DNA from: Parapedobacter sp051400755
GTDB taxonomy: Bacteria > Bacteroidota > Bacteroidia > Sphingobacteriales > Sphingobacteriaceae
DNA length: 64,000 bases
NCBI RefSeq assembly: GCF_051400755.1
Contig: NZ_JBLFFL010000003.1
Coordinates: forward strand, 676,875 to 740,874
Reading direction: 5' to 3'
Shown: one piece after another, positions 1 through 10,500 of the stretch
How the letters are laid out: every line of letters starts with the position of its first letter
How positions within the stretch are numbered: the stretch's first letter is position 1
Position numbers and translations under genes: made by a program
Notes under the pieces: model-generated
Told to the model about the DNA's origin: nothing
Database searches by the model: none
Seen by the model: the letters and a program-made list of their open reading frames with translations, nothing else

Positions 1-2652
1 GACCTGCTACAGGCCCCCGTAACCAATGCATTGCAGGGGATGAAAGGCCGCGTGGCGGGCGTAAACGTATTCCTCAACTCCGGATCCCCCTCCGGCAGTC
101 CCCGTATCCTGATCAGGGGGTTGGGTACCATCAACTCCTCTTCCAATCCACTGTTTGTGGTTGATGGCGTGGCGATGGAAAACATCCAATTCCTCAATCC
201 CAATGACATCGAGCGCATGGAGGTGCTGAAAGATGCATCATCCACAGCCATCTACGGTGCCCGTGGAGCCAACGGCGTGATCCTGATCACCACCCGGCGG
301 GGTGCCAGCGTGACCGGCACGATCGTCGGCTATGAAGGGTTTGTGAATGTGGGTACGCTGCCGCGCAAGATCGACGTGCTCAATTCGGCCGAATTTCTGG
401 AAGTCGTCGAGCGTGGGTTTGCCAACCACTCCAAATACAGCACAGCCAATATCCCCACGCTCACCCGCACGGATCCGCGGCTGTTCGATGCGCAGGGCAA
501 TCCGCTGTATGATACCGACTGGCAGGAAGAGGCCACCCGCACGGCCGTATCTCATAATCACCAGTTTTCGGTGCAGACCAAGGCCGAGAATTCGTCATTC
601 GGCGCATTTATCAACTACGCTGATATGCAGGGCATCATGCTCAACAATTGGCTGGAACGCGTCAACGGCAAAATTGCCTATGATGCCCAGCCCAAAGAGT
701 GGCTTTCGCTGGGCATCAACCTGCTGGCCAACTACACCAAGGAAAACGAATTCGAGGAAGGCGGCGGCCACCAGATGCCACGCCGGTCCATGCTCGAAAT
801 GGCTCCCATCTTTCCGGTCAAGTTTCCGGATGGCACCTGGGCCAACAGTAGCATGATCAGCGATCCGTTCGGTCTGGAGGCCATCCCCAATCCGGTGCAT
901 GTGCTCGAAACACAGGACAGGATTCGCAAGCGGCAGCAGCTGTTCGGTAACGCCTTCCTCACGTTCCACATCCTACCGGGGCTCGACCTGCGCACGCAGT
1001 TCGGTTTTGACAAGCACGATACCAACATCCAGGAGTACAGTCCCACGGACTTGATCAACATCTCGTCGCCGCTGGGCCGCGCTTACCTGGAAAACCAGCG
1101 TTCGTTTTACTGGCAGGAAGAAACCTACCTCAACTACAACAAGGACATCGGGGATCACCGCATCAACGCGGTATTGGGGCTCAGCTGGCAGCAGCGTGTC
1201 TATGAGAATAACTCCATCTCGGCAGAAGGGTTTGCGGACGATTTCTTCCGGTTCAACGCCATCCAGTCGGCCAGCCAGCCGGGCGCACCGAACTCCTCGT
1301 ATGACAAGTGGGCGATGAACTCCTATTTCCTGCGCGGCAGCTACAGCTTCAAGAACAAGTACCTGCTGACCGTGACCGGGCGGATGGACGGCTCATCGCG
1401 GTTTGGCGAAAACAACAAATATGGCATCTTCCCCTCGGCGGGCGTGGGCTGGGTACTCTCCGAGGAACCGTTCCTGGCCGATATGGAGGGGCTGGATGAA
1501 TTGAAGGTCCGATCGAGCTACGGCGTGACGGGCAATACCGAGATCCCCACCTACCAGTCACTCGGCACCATCTCCACGGGTACCACCCTGCTCAATGGTG
1601 CGCGGGTATCGCAGAGCTTTGTCAACCGCCTGCCCAACCCCAACCTGGAATGGGAAAAGACCAACCAGTTTGACGTCGGCTTCGATCTTGCCTTATTCAA
1701 CAGGCGCCTGACGGTGGCGTTCGACTATTATTACAAACTGACCACTGACCTGCTGCTGGACAAGCCCGTACCCACCACCACCGGGTTCACGGGTGTACGG
1801 GACAACATCGGCTCGGTATCCAACCGGGGTATCGAAGTGCTGGTCAGCGGCTCCCCGGTAGCGAATGACGTGCTGACCTGGCAGTCTACCATTAATTTCA
1901 GCTACAACAAAAACCGCATTGAGGCCCTTGGCGAAAATGACGAGGACATCTTCCCCGGTCCCAACTGGGTATCGGGCAGCCAGACCATCCTGCGCGTGGG
2001 TGAGCCCCTCAGTTCATTCTGGGGATACCAGCGCCTGGGCACCTGGGGTACCGACGAAGCCGAAGAAGCGGCCGCCGTGGGTGCAGTACCGGGCGTGGCC
2101 AAGCGCAGCGCCGAACGCACGATCATCGGCAACGGACTGCCCGAATGGGTGGGGAGTTTCGTCAATAACGTGACCTACAAAAATTTTGACCTCACTGTAG
2201 ACCTACAATTTGTATATGGTGCGGATATCTTGCAGCAATTTACACACTCCATGGAAGACCGCACCGGCCTGTCCAACGGGCTGGCCACCACCCTGTATGA
2301 CAGCTGGACGGAGAACAACCAGAATACCATGGTGCAGCAGATCCGCAATGGCCCTTATTCGGGACAGAACAGCGAGGTAGATGACCATTGGGTCGCCGAT
2401 GGGTCATACCTGCGCGGCAATCTGATTTCGCTTGGTTATAACTTCGGTGACCTGACGCTGAAAACGCTCAACCTGCGGGGATTCCGCATTTATGCAAGCG
2501 TGCAGAATGCATTTCTGGTCAAGTCAGACGACTTCAAAGGATACGATCCAGAGGCCACATCCTGGGGCGGCGACCAATGGGGGCAGAATATTTTCTTCTT
2601 CCAATACCCCAATCCGCGGACGTTTACCTTAGGTACTAGTTTTCAATTCTAA
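1..2652 (+). CDS. SusC/RagA-family TonB-linked outer-membrane protein, 5' end outside window
   Basis: The reading frame is open from base 1 and gives 883 residues, so the true start lies left of the window. The first residues already belong to the TonB plug (ALQGMKGRVAGVNV, then LRGLGT-like and VVDGV, and EVLKDASSTAIYGARGANGVILITT at about residues 75-100), which is the SusC/RagA signature. The rest is a long beta-barrel rich in aromatic and Asn residues and ends in the aromatic strand TLGTSFQF. The signal peptide and the CarboxypepD_reg-like domain must lie upstream. SusC proteins form the TonB-driven barrel under a SusD lid and import oligosaccharides or peptides. The matching susD follows after 19 bp. 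The substrate cannot be told from the sequence. Confidence 0.95.
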   Translation, partial: DLLQAPVTNALQGMKGRVAGVNVFLNSGSPSGSPRILIRGLGTINSSSNPLFVVDGVAMENIQFLNPNDIERMEVLKDASSTAIYGARGANGVILITTRRGASVTGTIVGYEGFVNVGTLPRKIDVLNSAEFLEVVERGFANHSKYSTANIPTLTRTDPRLFDAQGNPLYDTDWQEEATRTAVSHNHQFSVQTKAENSSFGAFINYADMQGIMLNNWLERVNGKIAYDAQPKEWLSLGINLLANYTKENEFEEGGGHQMPRRSMLEMAPIFPVKFPDGTWANSSMISDPFGLEAIPNPVHVLETQDRIRKRQQLFGNAFLTFHILPGLDLRTQFGFDKHDTNIQEYSPTDLINISSPLGRAYLENQRSFYWQEETYLNYNKDIGDHRINAVLGLSWQQRVYENNSISAEGFADDFFRFNAIQSASQPGAPNSSYDKWAMNSYFLRGSYSFKNKYLLTVTGRMDGSSRFGENNKYGIFPSAGVGWVLSEEPFLADMEGLDELKVRSSYGVTGNTEIPTYQSLGTISTGTTLLNGARVSQSFVNRLPNPNLEWEKTNQFDVGFDLALFNRRLTVAFDYYYKLTTDLLLDKPVPTTTGFTGVRDNIGSVSNRGIEVLVSGSPVANDVLTWQSTINFSYNKNRIEALGENDEDIFPGPNWVSGSQTILRVGEPLSSFWGYQRLGTWGTDEAEEAAAVGAVPGVAKRSAERTIIGNGLPEWVGSFVNNVTYKNFDLTVDLQFVYGADILQQFTHSMEDRTGLSNGLATTLYDSWTENNQNTMVQQIRNGPYSGQNSEVDDHWVADGSYLRGNLISLGYNFGDLTLKTLNLRGFRIYASVQNAFLVKSDDFKGYDPEATSWGGDQWGQNIFFFQYPNPRTFTLGTSFQF

Positions 2653-2671
2653 CCCACACAATTTCGAGAAG

Positions 2672-4252
2672 ATGAAAAAGTTTATCGCAATCATATTTTC
2701 AGCGGGGATGTTGGCCACCTCTTGTTCAGAATTCCTCACCGAGGTACCCAAGGACGAGATTGCCCCCGACCAGTTTTTCCAGAATCCGGAGCATGCCTAC
2801 AACTCCGTGAATGCCCTATACCGATCGGGTGTACCGTCTTTATTCGGTGCCAGCGTCTACGGTGGCTCGCGGCTGATGTTTGGACCTTATCTATCGGGGT
2901 TGGTAGACAACGACTACAAAGGGCAAGAAATACACGTGCAGCACGCCCAGCAACTCACGCTGAATAGCGTCAACATGTCGGGCTACCTCGGCGGGTTCTG
3001 GCGTGATATGTACCTCGGTATCTCACGGGCGAACAATGCCATCAAATACATCCCCACTACGCCGGGACTGCCTGAAGCCGACGCCAATCGGCTGCTGGCC
3101 GAGGCCCGCTTCTTCCGGGCGATGAATTACTATTACCTGGTCCGTTATTTCGGCGGCGTGCCGCTGATCACCGAACCCTACGAAAACCTGGAAAACCTGT
3201 ATGTCGCACGTGCGTCGGTGGCCGAGGTATATGCCCTCATCACGGAGGACCTCACCTTCGCCGCCGGGGAAGGCCGACTTGCGGGCACCACCATGAGCAG
3301 CAACGAAAACCGCATCACGCAGGGCGCCGCACAATCGCTTTTGGCTGAGGTATACCTCACGATGAGCGGCTATCCGCTGCAGGCAGACCACTATGCCGAT
3401 GCCGCCCGGGAAGCCCGCGCGGTCATCAATGGCGGTACATACAGCCTCACCCAGCATGGACGCAATGCAGGGGGCGCCGTGGATGCCGCCAACAGTGCCT
3501 ACAACAAGGCACGGATGGCAGACAACCTGCCCAACGAGCATATTTACTATTTTGAATACGCTGTCGGTATCGAAAACTCTGGCTACACCCAATACGCCTT
3601 CCCCGTGAGCATGGCACCCGAACTGGCCTATGCCATTTTTAACAATGCCTACCGTCCCACCGCCGGGCTATTGCGGGCGTATGACCCCGATGAGGACCTG
3701 CGTATACAAGAAAAGCAGTATTTTCATTCGTCGCGCACCCGTGAAAACGGTACTGTGGCCAACTTCGACACGGCACCCCACCTCTGGTTTGACGAGCAAG
3801 CATCGGTGGAAACCGCCACCTCTGGCAAAGACCTGCCCATTATCACCTACGCCAACGTCTTGCTTATCGCCGCCGAAGCCATTGCGCGCTCCGAAGGCGT
3901 CACAGCCGAAGCCATCGATTACCTTGCCCAAGTGCGGGGGCGTGCATACTGGCAGCAGACTGATGCGCAGGTGAAGGCCCAGTTGAGCGGCCTCAGCCCC
4001 GAGAGGTTCGTACAGGAAGTATGGAAGGAACGGCTTAGGGAACTGCTTTTTGAATTTCAGGTCTGGTCCGATATCCAACGTACGCGGCAGTACCCGGTCA
4101 CCGCGGCGGGCGGTCAGATCAGTTTCGTCAACGTCATCGGTCACCGCAACAGCTTTGGGGCTACTTATGCCGAGACGCACCTGCTGTTTCCGCTGCCCGA
4201 CGACGAATTGCAGCGCAATCCTTCATTGGAGCAGAACCCGGGGTACGAATAA
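2672..4252 (+). CDS. SusD/RagB-family nutrient-binding outer-membrane lipoprotein
   Basis: This 526-residue protein begins with a lipoprotein signal (MKKFIAIIF..., Cys18 in the LATSC lipobox) followed by the typical SusD opening in which helix residues EVPKDEIAPDQFFQNPEHAYNS precede a TPR-like core. The C-terminal RagB-like part carries the ADVLLIAAEA-type stretch (here ANVLLIAAEAIARSEG), a WKERLRELLFEF segment and the closing NPSLEQNPGY motif, all hallmarks of the family. It would sit on the outer leaflet of the outer membrane as the substrate-binding lid of the SusC barrel encoded just upstream. Downstream, the convergent amidohydrolase gene ends 21 bp away, so no further gene of this locus follows on the + strand. 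Confidence 0.95.
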   Translation: MKKFIAIIFSAGMLATSCSEFLTEVPKDEIAPDQFFQNPEHAYNSVNALYRSGVPSLFGASVYGGSRLMFGPYLSGLVDNDYKGQEIHVQHAQQLTLNSVNMSGYLGGFWRDMYLGISRANNAIKYIPTTPGLPEADANRLLAEARFFRAMNYYYLVRYFGGVPLITEPYENLENLYVARASVAEVYALITEDLTFAAGEGRLAGTTMSSNENRITQGAAQSLLAEVYLTMSGYPLQADHYADAAREARAVINGGTYSLTQHGRNAGGAVDAANSAYNKARMADNLPNEHIYYFEYAVGIENSGYTQYAFPVSMAPELAYAIFNNAYRPTAGLLRAYDPDEDLRIQEKQYFHSSRTRENGTVANFDTAPHLWFDEQASVETATSGKDLPIITYANVLLIAAEAIARSEGVTAEAIDYLAQVRGRAYWQQTDAQVKAQLSGLSPERFVQEVWKERLRELLFEFQVWSDIQRTRQYPVTAAGGQISFVNVIGHRNSFGATYAETHLLFPLPDDELQRNPSLEQNPGYE

Positions 4253-4273
4253 TTCGGAATCCGGCTACCGGAG

Positions 4274-6037
4274 CTATACCGCCCCCTGATTTCGGGGGCG
4301 GTTACGACCGTCCCGATAGTGCTCGGGGATGTTATAAGTCGGCAGCCGATCCATACTCGGTTTGATGACGTGCCATGCGTTTCCGCCCAGTAGTTTGGTT
4401 TTCGTTTCCACAGGCAACCGGGTAAATACCGCCCAGCCCAGTTGTTGGCGGGGGTCGCGCATCGGAAGGTCCGATCCATAGAGGATCCGGTCTTCTCCCG
4501 CACCCTCCATGAGGTATTCGATGATACCGAGGTGGACAGGCGTCAGTGTGATCTCCGCATAGATGTTCGGATACTTCCGCATGGCTGCTATGGCCCTATC
4601 TGCCATGGCAAAACTCCCTCCGGCATGCGCAATGACCCAACGCACGTTGGGGTATTTCGGTGCCAAGGTCTCCACTTCCTGCAAGTCCGAGCGCGTGCTA
4701 TGCAACAGGCCGTACAAACCATGCTCGTTGCCATATTTCCACCAGACATCATAGGCCGGGTCGTGATACGGGATGCCATAAAACGGATAGGGCTTCATGC
4801 CGATGAAGCGTTTGTCTTTATATACCTCGGGAATCATCACCGCCAGCTCTTCCTGCGAGTAATGCGACGGATCAAAATTTGCCAGTCCCCAATATCCCGG
4901 AGGCGCCACGTCCAACGCCTGCGTAGCCGTAACATTACCTCCGGCCGAATCCACGCTTACCACGCCGTTCCAGCTCATGATCCCCCCGCCGGCATATCCC
5001 AGCCGTTTCACTAGGGCAAATACGCCCTTAGGACCACCATTGTGCATACGGTAATGCCATCCAGCCCCATGCAACCCTTCGTGAAGGATGTGCATATGCA
5101 TGTCAACGACGGGTACCGGCACGGGCCTGCCGTGGCGCACGGCACGCATCAAGGAATCTTCTGACTTATTTTCCCGCCATTCGGGAGGACGTTTGCCGTG
5201 CAGCAGCCTGGTGAGATTACCCCCCGCGATCTTCTCCCTGTCTTCCCGGGGCACAGCCGCATAGTCGACATAAGCACGATGCGCTCCCATGGACATGGTA
5301 GGCGCATTGGAAGCAAACACCAACCGATCGACGTAGCCGTCTTGGCACAGGGTTTCCAGTCCTTCATTGATCTGGAAATTATCGAAACTGATATGGAGAT
5401 TATCATACGTTGCAAGCATGGGCAGCAGCATCCGCTGGGCAGACCAGACCACGCCGGTCAGCAACACAGGTAAGCTGCGATAGCGGTTAAGCAATGCTTT
5501 GATGCCTCCCAACCCCCCGAACTCCTCGACGCGGACTACCGTGAGCACCCGGTTCTCCGTTAACCAGCTCAACAAATCAGTTGCCCCGGCGGCTTCCCAA
5601 TCCCAGTTGTTCGTAGAAGGATGCAACGTCACCGCCCGTACGTCGTGCTGCTTCATCAGCGCACCCAACGCTTCAGGAGCCGGAAACTCTTCGGTATCTG
5701 CTGGCAACAGGTTCCACACCGGAAATAAATACGGATAGGGCTTCAGCAACTCGCAAAGCTCGAGGTTGGAGTACATGGGGTCATAGTTTACTGAAAGCGT
5801 ATACCCCACCAACGCGCCCGATATCGAACAGTGTTCCATTTCATCGACCAGATGCTTCAAGCTCCATCGCTCAGCGGGGTGCTTATTGCGCTTGGGTCCA
5901 ATACAGGTGAACCCATCAAAAAACAACAACGGCCGCTCCGCTGTCTCCTGACCCGAAACAGGGAGGGAATGGCCGACGGCAACGGCCATTCCCCCCACGG
6001 CACACTGCCGAATGAAATCCCTTCTTGACCGGTCCAT
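4274..6037 (-). CDS. Exported tandem amidohydrolase (two fused amidohydrolase_2-like halves)
   Basis: The 587-residue protein starts with a Tat-like signal (RRDF at residues 5-8, hydrophobic run to about 25). The C-terminal half (about 308-560) is a complete metal-dependent amidohydrolase_2 barrel: DMHMH at 312-316, LLH446, IAHAGG at 469-474, LYGSD at 519-523 and a terminal GGNA. The N-terminal half (about 35-285) looks like the same fold without its metal site: DGFTCIG replaces the DxHxH motif, FASNAP replaces YGSD, but the AGGNLTRLL closing helix remains. Its start overlaps the susD stop by one base (TGATG), so the two are probably translationally coupled and the enzyme may act on the substrate taken up by that Sus system. 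The exact substrate is unknown. Confidence 0.85.
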   Translation of the reverse strand: MDRSRRDFIRQCAVGGMAVAVGHSLPVSGQETAERPLLFFDGFTCIGPKRNKHPAERWSLKHLVDEMEHCSISGALVGYTLSVNYDPMYSNLELCELLKPYPYLFPVWNLLPADTEEFPAPEALGALMKQHDVRAVTLHPSTNNWDWEAAGATDLLSWLTENRVLTVVRVEEFGGLGGIKALLNRYRSLPVLLTGVVWSAQRMLLPMLATYDNLHISFDNFQINEGLETLCQDGYVDRLVFASNAPTMSMGAHRAYVDYAAVPREDREKIAGGNLTRLLHGKRPPEWRENKSEDSLMRAVRHGRPVPVPVVDMHMHILHEGLHGAGWHYRMHNGGPKGVFALVKRLGYAGGGIMSWNGVVSVDSAGGNVTATQALDVAPPGYWGLANFDPSHYSQEELAVMIPEVYKDKRFIGMKPYPFYGIPYHDPAYDVWWKYGNEHGLYGLLHSTRSDLQEVETLAPKYPNVRWVIAHAGGSFAMADRAIAAMRKYPNIYAEITLTPVHLGIIEYLMEGAGEDRILYGSDLPMRDPRQQLGWAVFTRLPVETKTKLLGGNAWHVIKPSMDRLPTYNIPEHYRDGRNRPRNQGAV

Positions 6038-7524
6038 CAGTGATATCCTTCATTTTGTTGCAGTACCTCACTCCCGACCAAGTCGATCTGGCTACGCGGA
6101 ATCGGCATGTACCGATGGTGTTCTTCCGGATGGAGCGTTACGACCTGAACAGACCCATCGGAGGGATTGTAGTATCGCTCTACCGTTGTCAGTTCAGTCA
6201 GGTAGCGGCCTGTCCGGACCAGATCAAACCAACGCTCATTTTCAAAGGCAAATTCCAAGCGCCGCTCCAACAGGAGTTTATCCATAAACGCCTCTTCAGT
6301 AGCGATATCGGCCATCGTATAATCGTGGCTATCGTTGCCAAAAGCCCGCTGACGCACGCGATTGATCTCGGTTAGGGCCAGCTCCGGCTGACCTAGGTTG
6401 TACAGGACCTCCGCCCTGAGCAGCACCAGATCAGCATATCGAAGCACAGGCAGGTCCAGCCCGCTGGCATTCGGCGTATGCTGGACGGCAAACTTGCTCA
6501 CAAACGGGTACCAAACCGGGGGGTCGGCCGGGGGGCTGTTGGGCGATTTCCAATACGGCGTAATGGTTTCATCTTTGCGCGCATCGTCATCAGTATATCG
6601 TTTATACAGGCTCCAGGTCGGGAAGATGTTTTCATTGCCACGGGCTGATATGCCTGACACCCCGAAATACGGCAGGAAATCCGTAGAAAGCGCGTGTCCG
6701 TTCTCGCCGTCCAGGTATTTCATGGCAAAAATGATCTCGCTGTTGTTTTCAGTACCGAGGGACCAAAGCGATCCGAAGTCAGCCTCCAAGCTGAAGCCAA
6801 AACCCGCCGCCATATCCAAGTAGTTTTTGGCACCCGCCCAATCTTTCAGGTACACGTGTACCTTGGCCAATAAGGAAACGGCCGCTTCTTTACTCGTCCG
6901 TCCGGCAGGCATATCCGCTTTTGCCGGGAGATACGCCATGGCCTGCTCCAGGTCCTGCACGATTTGGGCATACACTTCACTTTCAGCAGCGCGCGGTATA
7001 TCATACGTCTCTTCTACCGAGAGTTTGGATGTCACTAGGGGCACACCGCCAAACAGCTTCACGAGGTCGAAGTACAGCAGCGCCCGCATAAACAGCGCCT
7101 CTCCGGTAAGTTGCTCTTTTTGGCTTTCCGCATAATCGGCCGGATTGTCTATATAAAAAAGGACTGAATTAGCCCGGAAGATCCCCTCGTAGCACGTTTG
7201 CCAGAAGCTCGCAAAAAGCGGATTCTCAGAAGTAATAGAAAGATTATTCAGTTCGTCGATGCCACCGATGTTGAAATAACCCGTGCGGTAGGTATTATCT
7301 GAAAGCATTTCCGAAATCGTCCAGTCCCGCGGAAACCGCCGTTGGTAATTGTTGTAGATACCCAACACCGCACCATCCATATCGGACGCCGTTTTGAAAA
7401 AATTCACTTCCGTCAGTTCTGAATCCGGTGTCAGTTCCAATATGTGGTTGCAGCCACTGAAGAAGCACAAGAAAAAAACCAGCGACACAGCCTTGGTCAA
7501 CTGATTGATGAGATTACATATCAT
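6037..7524 (-). CDS. SusD/RagB-family nutrient-binding lipoprotein
   Basis: The 495-residue protein has a lipoprotein signal with Cys25 in the FFSGC lipobox and the classical family opening (LELTPDSELTEVNFFKTASDMDGAVLGIYNNY). Family marks further on are GEALFMRALLYFDLVKLFGGVPLV in the middle, LRYADLVLLRAEVLYNLG in the C-terminal half and a final VLQQNEGY. It follows susC by 17 bp and overlaps the amidohydrolase start by one base, so the three genes form one transcription unit read leftwards. It is not closely similar to the SusD at 2672-4252, which suggests a different ligand. Confidence 0.95.
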   Translation of the reverse strand: MICNLINQLTKAVSLVFFLCFFSGCNHILELTPDSELTEVNFFKTASDMDGAVLGIYNNYQRRFPRDWTISEMLSDNTYRTGYFNIGGIDELNNLSITSENPLFASFWQTCYEGIFRANSVLFYIDNPADYAESQKEQLTGEALFMRALLYFDLVKLFGGVPLVTSKLSVEETYDIPRAAESEVYAQIVQDLEQAMAYLPAKADMPAGRTSKEAAVSLLAKVHVYLKDWAGAKNYLDMAAGFGFSLEADFGSLWSLGTENNSEIIFAMKYLDGENGHALSTDFLPYFGVSGISARGNENIFPTWSLYKRYTDDDARKDETITPYWKSPNSPPADPPVWYPFVSKFAVQHTPNASGLDLPVLRYADLVLLRAEVLYNLGQPELALTEINRVRQRAFGNDSHDYTMADIATEEAFMDKLLLERRLEFAFENERWFDLVRTGRYLTELTTVERYYNPSDGSVQVVTLHPEEHHRYMPIPRSQIDLVGSEVLQQNEGYH

Positions 7525-7541
7525 CGTGCGATTGCTTATGG

Positions 7542-10500
7542 TTAGAAATTTGCATTGACTCCAAACGTATACACCCTATTGATGGGTTCCGAGCCATTGT
7601 TGAACCCGGGCATGCTATTTATCCCGTCGACCTCCCCGCCGGTAAAACCTTCCGGATTGTATCCGTGGAATCCCTTCTTGGTAATCATCAGCAGGTTGCT
7701 GATAGAGGCAAACACGCGCAGGTTATTGATCTTTATTTTTTCCAAAAACGACTGCGGTATACGGTAGCCCAGATTCAGATTGCGGATCGCGACAAACGAG
7801 GCATCTTCCAGGTAATAATCACTGTTGGACACCCAAGCCAGCTGGCTCAGCGCCGTTGCGGGCTCCTTGCCATTGCCTGGTTCGTTTTCAGACCACCACT
7901 GGTTTTCCACCAACGACCGCCTGATGGCGCTGACCGTGGCACCCTGGTAATACAGGTTTTCCAGGTTGTACAGCTTGGCTCCGATGGATGACTGCATGGC
8001 AATACTGAGGTCGAAATTTTTCCACGAAAAGTCATTGACCATGCCCAGCGTCGCTTTGGGCAAGTAGCTGCCCAGTATCACCCGGTCGTCCGGCGTGATC
8101 TGCCCATCGGGCACCCCATCCGGACCGCCCACATCGGCATACTTGGTGTTCCCCGGCTTTGAACCGGCCATGATGGGCGAATGATCGACATCTTCCTGGT
8201 CGACGAGCACCCCCAGCGACCGATACCCATAGTATGAAAACATCGGCTCACCCACCCGCAGGATCCACGACATCCCCCGCGAATGCGTATTAATCACTTC
8301 GTCTACCCCTCCCAGATCGACCACCTCGTTCCTGTTTCTCGAAAAGTTAAAGGCCGTTTCCCACCGAAAAGCACCGGTCAGGTTCCGAGAATTCAATTCC
8401 ACTTCAAAACCGGTATTGCGGATGTCCCCGACGTTGACAATCGCTGTCGGGAATCCGGAAATAGCGGGCACCGATACATCGTATAGCAGGTTGCTGGTCT
8501 TTTTGCGGTAATAGTCAGCCGCTATCGTGATGCGGTTATCAAACAAACCCAAATCAAGCCCCGCGTTGTAGCTCTCCGTTCGTTCCCACTGCAATCCGGC
8601 GTTGCCTATGGCATTTTGCGCCCATCCTTTTGTCAAGACATCATCTGGCGAGTAATATACCGCCGAAACCGTACCCAAATAGCTGAAATCACCGATATTG
8701 AAGTTGCCTACCACGCCGTAGCTGAGTCTCGGCTTCAGTTCGCTGATCACCCGGTTGCCCCGCAGGAATTCCTCCTGCGAAATGCGCCACGCGATGGAAG
8801 CCGAGGGAAAATTGCCCCATCGGTTGTCCGGGCCGAACCGGGAGCTGCCATCCGTACGGAAGGAGGCCGCCAGCAGGTACCGGCCTTTATAGGCATAATT
8901 GACCCGCCCGAAATACGAGACCAACCCCCATTTCGACTTGGTCGTATACGAACGTGACGGATCGATGATCGCATTGTTCAGCGTGCGGATCGTCTCGTTG
9001 TTGAAACTGCCCGCCACGGCGGTCTGCAGCGCCGTGCGTGACGTAGCTTTTTGGAAAGAAGCGCCCAGAATCGCGTTGAAGTCATGATCCCCGCCAAAAT
9101 CATTGCTGTACCGCAGTACATTCTCATTTAACAGGTTGATGGATCGCGTGTCTCTGGCCGACCCCGAGTTAAGTCCGTTGGAAGTAGCCATAGCAGCCTG
9201 GAAATTTTCGGCGATGCCGTAGGTAATATTGGCCCCAAAAGAAGAACGGATGGATAGTCCTTTCAACAAGTCGGCCTCGACATACATTTCGCCCACATTA
9301 TTCATGGACGAAGAGGTGTTAAACGTGCCGTACAACGTGGCCAGCGGGCTTACCTGCCCGGACACCGAATTGCCCCAATAATCCAGCGGGCGGGGGTATG
9401 TCCCATCCGGATATGGGTCAGGCGACACAAACGGCGATGTTTTGACAATGGCCTCCATGGTGACAGGCGATGTCTGCCGATCGGCCCAATTCGGGCTGAC
9501 CATCAAACCGGCACGGACGCGGGACGTTAGCTTGGCATCCAAGTTTGCCCGGAAAGCATAATTCTTGTAACCTGTGTTCAGCAGCGTGCCCTTTTCATCC
9601 CGATACGTGCCGGAGATATAATACGTGATGTTCTCTGTCCCACCCCGCACCGAAAGGCTATAGTTTTGCATCGGCGCTGGGCGAAGCAAGATATCTTCCC
9701 ACACATAGTCCCCCTCACGGATCACCGGGTTGACACGGAAGTTGGGCGGGCGGCGTTCATCGCCCCACAGCGGCACCGAGATGTCGCCACCCTGCCAGGC
9801 ATATTCCCTGTTCATGTACTTAGCCACATAGTCGTGAAATTCATCGCCCGTGATCCAATCATCGTGGCCAAGCGCCTCGCTAACACCTGCGTAAGCGTTT
9901 ACTTCAAGCTGCGGCTTACCCATCGTGCCCTTTTTGGTCGTGATGATGATGACCCCGCCCGATCCACGCGAACCATAGATCGCTGCGGAAGATGCATCCT
10001 TCAGCACCTCAATGGATTCCACGTCGTTCATATTGACACTGCTCATACTCGCGCCAGGGAATCCATCGATCACGACCAACGGGTCGTTGCTTGCCGAAAT
10101 AGATCCAGACCCCCGCACGCGGATAATGGGGGCAGACCCCGGATTGCTCCGCGTATTCGAGATGTTTACACCCGCCAACCGGCCTACCAATGCCAATTCA
10201 GGACGCCCCACGGGAACCTGATCCAGTATTTTATTTTCCACTTTGGCGATAGCGGCCGTGACCGAGCTTTTCTTTTGTGTCCCATAGCCAACCACGATTA
10301 CTTCGTCGAGCCCTGCCACATCTTCCTCCATGACCACGTCCAGACTAGTCTTGCCAGACACCTCCACCTCCAGCTCCTTATAGCCCATGCGTTTGAACAC
10401 CAGCATGTCGGTGGGCTCAACTTGTTCAATGGTAAACTTGCCTTCCGTGCTGGTTGCTGTACCCGACCCGGTCCGTTTTACCGTGACACTTACGCCATCC

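Noticed and set aside
4278..4302. Terminator between the two Sus loci
   Set aside because: ACCGCCCCC and GGGGGCGGT form a good hairpin, but there is no T run on either side and it lies in the last codons of the amidohydrolase gene.
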